Source: Polaromonas sp. (GTDB lineage Bacteria; Pseudomonadota; Gammaproteobacteria; Burkholderiales; Burkholderiaceae_C). Taken from it: DNA of 55,193 bases. The translations under genes and the position numbers were made by a program. Shown here in pieces: positions 52,528 to 55,193 of this stretch. Where the stretch lies: the NCBI RefSeq assembly GCF_030680935.1, contig NZ_JAUXUP010000074.1, forward strand, positions 1 through 55,193, in the 5' to 3' direction. Numbering within the stretch: position 1 is the first letter of the stretch; every line of letters begins with the position of its first letter. The notes under the pieces are model-generated. The model saw nothing but the letters and a program-made list of their open reading frames with translations. It did not search any database and was not told where the DNA came from.

Positions 52528-52763
52528 AATACCTGATCGTTTTCGCAGTGCTGCTGGTTGGCATCTGGTTATGGCGCACCAACCGGCGCACTGAATCACG
52601 CGACAAAAAACCACCCCCGCGTCCGACCGTCAGCGGCCCGAAACAGGCCACCGAGGTCGTGGCCTGCGCAGTCTGCGCAGTGCACCTGCCGCGGCCGGAT
52701 GCGGTGCCGGGAAAACACGGCCTGTACTGCAGCGAAGCGCATCGCCGCCAGGGCGACGCCTAG
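52524..52763 (+). CDS. PP0621-like small protein with membrane anchor and two-Cys motif
   Basis: 79 residues; start overlaps the ccsA-like stop (ATGA). Membrane helix at about 3-17 (YLIVFAVLLVGIWLW), a basic Pro-rich linker, then CAVCAVHLP near 48-56 and HGLYCSEAHRRQ near 65-76, a short CxxC...C/H pattern that could bind a metal. The PP0621 family is uncharacterised and commonly precedes pilS-like genes in Burkholderiales. The next gene starts directly after its stop. Confidence 0.8.
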   Translation: MKYLIVFAVLLVGIWLWRTNRRTESRDKKPPPRPTVSGPKQATEVVACAVCAVHLPRPDAVPGKHGLYCSEAHRRQGDA

Positions 52764-54476
52764 ATGGGCGGCGTCACGGACTCGGGCAACTCCTGGTTCG
52801 GTCCGCCCGACACCAGTGCCTGGGATACGGGTGCGAGCGGCGAATCCTTCGCCCGCCTGTGGCGCGCCTTCATGACCGCGCGCGTCACGATTGCCAGCGT
52901 GCTGCTCGCGCTGCAGGCATCGATTTATGCGCTGGACCAACCGGTGCGCGGGGAAATGATCCTTCTGAGCGTGGCCTACTTCGCCGCCACGCTGGCGGTC
53001 CGGGCCTGGGCCCGGCCCAAGCGGCCAGGCAGTACCTTCGACGCCCAATGGCTGTATACCGTCGGCATCGATGTGGTGGCGTTTTCCGCGCTGAATTTTC
53101 TCCAGTTCGGCGCGCTCAACTACACCCCACTGTTTGCCTTGCCGGTGCTGCTGGCGTCCGTCCTCGGACCCATCCTGCTGGCGCTGGGAACGGCTGCCAG
53201 CGTGACCCTGCTGCTGCTGGCCGACGCCTGGTGGGTGTCGCTGGAGATGCCGGGCGACGCCACCGCGCGGTTTCTGCAGGCCGGCCTCAGCGGGTCCGGC
53301 TTTTTTGCCGTGGCCCTTCTGGCCAACCAGCTCGCGCAGCGCCTGACGCGCGAGGAGCAGCGCGCCCACACCAACCAGTCCGCCGCGCGCATGCAGACCC
53401 AGGTCAACGAACTGGTGATCGACACCCTGGTCGACGGGGTGCTGGTGATAGACACCAGCGGCATTGTTCGCGCCGCCAATCCTGCGTCGCGCCGGCTGCT
53501 GACGGCCCAGGGCGAGGCACGCACCGCTCCCTTTGTGCTCGCCTCACAACCCGCCTGGCAGCCGCTGGCCAAACTGGCACACCTCACTTTTGAACGTCAA
53601 CAGCCGCAGCAGGCTGACGTGGGTCTGGAACACGCTTCGCGTCATGCACGGCGCCTGCAGGTGCGCACCCGGCTGGCCGCATCGCGCGACGGCTCCGAAG
53701 AAAGCCTGTGCGTGATGTTCCTGGAAGACCTGCGGGAAATGGAGGCCAGGGTTCGCACCGAAAAAATGGCCGCCATGGGCCGCATGTCGGCGGCCGTCGC
53801 CCATGAAATCAGGAACCCGCTGGCCGCCATCACGCAGGCCAACGCCCTGCTGGAAGAGGACCTGAAGGACGCCGGGCACCGGCAACTGACGGGCATGGTG
53901 GCGCAGAACGCCCAGCGGCTGGCCCGCATCGTCGAGGAAATCCTCAACCTGTCGCGTGTGCAGGAGCAGGCGCCCGAGGTGCAGACGCGGGCGCTGCGGC
54001 TCGACGACATGGTGCAGCGTATCTGCGCGGACTGGGCCCAGCAAAACGCGGCCGGCCACCGGCTGCGCGTGGTGGCCGGCACCGGCCAGACCGCGATCCT
54101 TTTCGAGGCGGAACATCTGCGCCGGTTGATGGTCAACCTGCTGGACAATGCACTGCGTTATGCCAGCTCCGCCGACGCCATCCAGGTCACCACCGATGCT
54201 TCTTCGGGCCAGGTTCGCCTGCTGGTCTGGAGCGACGGCCAGCCGCTGGAAAAAACTGTCCAGTCGCATCTGTTCGAACCTTTTTTCTCCTCGGAAAGCC
54301 GCTCCAGCGGACTGGGCCTGTACATCTGCAGGGAGTTGTGCGAACGCCACGGCGCGCTGATAGGCTACCAGCGGGTGGCACGGCAGAATGTGGAAGGCAA
54401 CGAGTTTTTTGTCATCTTCAGGCCGGCGTCCGCCGATTCGGTGCTCCCACTGGCCGTCCCGGACACCTTGTTCTGA
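52764..54476 (+). CDS. pilS: PilS-type sensor histidine kinase
   Basis: 570 residues; ATG immediately follows the TAG of the upstream gene. Six hydrophobic segments at about 40-192, PAS-like domain about 213-325, and a histidine kinase core: phospho-acceptor His347 in VAHEIRNPLAAITQ, N box MVNLLDNALRYAS and G2 box SSGLGLYICRELCERHG. With PilR it controls type IV pilin in relatives; pilA is not in the window. Coding for PilR follows after 31 bases. Confidence 0.9.
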   Translation: MGGVTDSGNSWFGPPDTSAWDTGASGESFARLWRAFMTARVTIASVLLALQASIYALDQPVRGEMILLSVAYFAATLAVRAWARPKRPGSTFDAQWLYTVGIDVVAFSALNFLQFGALNYTPLFALPVLLASVLGPILLALGTAASVTLLLLADAWWVSLEMPGDATARFLQAGLSGSGFFAVALLANQLAQRLTREEQRAHTNQSAARMQTQVNELVIDTLVDGVLVIDTSGIVRAANPASRRLLTAQGEARTAPFVLASQPAWQPLAKLAHLTFERQQPQQADVGLEHASRHARRLQVRTRLAASRDGSEESLCVMFLEDLREMEARVRTEKMAAMGRMSAAVAHEIRNPLAAITQANALLEEDLKDAGHRQLTGMVAQNAQRLARIVEEILNLSRVQEQAPEVQTRALRLDDMVQRICADWAQQNAAGHRLRVVAGTGQTAILFEAEHLRRLMVNLLDNALRYASSADAIQVTTDASSGQVRLLVWSDGQPLEKTVQSHLFEPFFSSESRSSGLGLYICRELCERHGALIGYQRVARQNVEGNEFFVIFRPASADSVLPLAVPDTLF

Positions 54477-54507
54477 CACGCTGCTTTCCTGATAAAACAC
54501 GACACCC

Positions 54508-55193
54508 ATGAGCCCTCCGAATCCGGCCCACATCCTGGTCATCGACGATGAGCCGGACCTGCGCACCCTTTATGAGCTGACACTGCTGCGTGAGGGTTAC
54601 CGGGTAGAAGCTGCCGCCGACCTGGCGCAGGCGCGCGTGCAGTTGCAGGAGCGTCGCTTTGATGCCGTGATCACCGACATGCGGCTGCCCGACGGCCTGG
54701 GACTGGAGTTGCTGCGCGAGATGGTGAGCCAGCAGCGTCCTGAGCGCTGCGTCGTCATCACCGCGCATGGCTCTGCCGAAAACGCGGTGGAGGCGCTGAA
54801 GGCTGGCGCGTTTGACTACCTGACCAAGCCGGTCGACCTCAAGCAGTTCCGCAACGTGGTGGCTTCGGCGATCCAGGGCCCGGCAAGCACGGAAAAACCC
54901 AGAGCCGACAGCGATACCGGCGCTGCCGGCGCCGCCCGGCCCGGCAAATCCCAGGACGGCGCGCTGACACTGCAGCGCCTGGTCGGCGAGTCGGCCGTCA
55001 TGCAGACCGTCAAGGCCCGCATCATCAAGGTTGCAGGCAGCATGGCGCCGGTGCTGATCCAGGGCGAGTCAGGCACCGGCAAGGAACTCGTCGCGCGTGC
55101 GGTGCACGACTGCAGCCATCGCGCCGCCGGGCCTTTTGTCGCGGTCAATTGCGGCGCCATTCCCGAGAACCTGCTGGAAGCGGAGTTTTTCGG
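54508..55193 (+). CDS. pilR: PilR-type sigma-54 response regulator, N-terminal 228 residues (truncated by the window)
   Basis: From ATG 54508 the frame is open to the right edge. Receiver domain about 8-123 with acidic pair Asp13/Asp14, phospho-acceptor Asp57 (ITDMRLPDG) and Lys107 (LTKP). A linker is followed by the sigma-54 AAA domain from about 158, Walker A GESGTGKE at 186-193. The GAFTGA loop and DNA-binding domain lie beyond the window. Partner of PilS for sigma-54-dependent transcription. Confidence 0.93.
   Translation, partial: MSPPNPAHILVIDDEPDLRTLYELTLLREGYRVEAAADLAQARVQLQERRFDAVITDMRLPDGLGLELLREMVSQQRPERCVVITAHGSAENAVEALKAGAFDYLTKPVDLKQFRNVVASAIQGPASTEKPRADSDTGAAGAARPGKSQDGALTLQRLVGESAVMQTVKARIIKVAGSMAPVLIQGESGTGKELVARAVHDCSHRAAGPFVAVNCGAIPENLLEAEFF

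Overview
The window looks like chromosomal DNA of a high-GC betaproteobacterium of order Burkholderiales, most likely family Comamonadaceae (Polaromonas/Rhodoferax type). This is inferred from a Bug-type solute-binding protein, the FtsZ C-terminus, a one-cysteine DksA, the gene order around mraZ-ftsZ-lpxC, and intergenic repeats that resemble those I recall from this family. No rRNA, tRNA or CRISPR array was seen.

Layout. 1-3530: a partial Nudix hydrolase, a Bug binding protein, a DUF4143-type AAA ATPase, and a 48-residue tail of a second Bug gene. 3531-10627: an accessory segment with an integron-integrase remnant whose catalytic Tyr codon is a stop, a divergent EamA transporter/LysR pair, a YqhA-family protein, and NhaR divergent to a run of four membrane-protein genes (unknown, Alx/TerC, ExoD, CopD). 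10628-22926: housekeeping genes (lytic transglycosylase, CMD protein, dapF, DUF484, xerC, a 7TM protein with a degenerate GGDEF domain, rlmI, a CobW-type metallochaperone, dksA with a long basic tail, a STAS protein). 23273-42355: a complete dcw cluster (mraZ-rsmH-ftsL-ftsI-murE-murF-mraY-murD-ftsW-murG-murC-ddl-ftsQ-ftsA-ftsZ, then lpxC), preceded by four GTG boxes at exact 10-base spacing that fit an MraZ operator. 42556-51641: a 58-residue membrane protein, then minus-strand ruvC, a CdsA-like enzyme, PlsC-like acyltransferase, mtgA, aroE, a TonB-like protein, an RNase II-family exonuclease, yqiA and ffh. 51727-55193: ccsA/ypjD, a small protein, pilS and the start of pilR on the plus strand.

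How the genes work together: the dcw block makes UDP-MurNAc-pentapeptide, lipid I and II, and the divisome; dapF supplies meso-DAP for MurE; mtgA and the lytic transglycosylase polymerise and trim the same polymer; lpxC, plsC and cdsA feed the envelope lipids.

Most unusual observation: a dispersed element of about 50-60 bases, with a core like AGCTGCTTGCGCA followed by TAAGGGCTGGAGGC, occurs at least eight times between 12.9 and 50.3 kb. Some copies are intergenic. Others lie inside conserved coding sequence (dapF, rlmI, aroE, the 3' ends of murG and murC), in both orientations and in more than one frame, and one supplies the stop codon of cdsA and the leader of ruvC. Other notable points are the inactivated integron integrase, an ATPase between a Bug gene and the stump of its paralogue, a 38-codon reading frame joining ftsW to murG by ATGA overlaps at both ends, a roughly 117-residue N-terminal extension on MurD, and several genes with a -10-like box 6-7 bases before an ATG that lacks a Shine-Dalgarno sequence.
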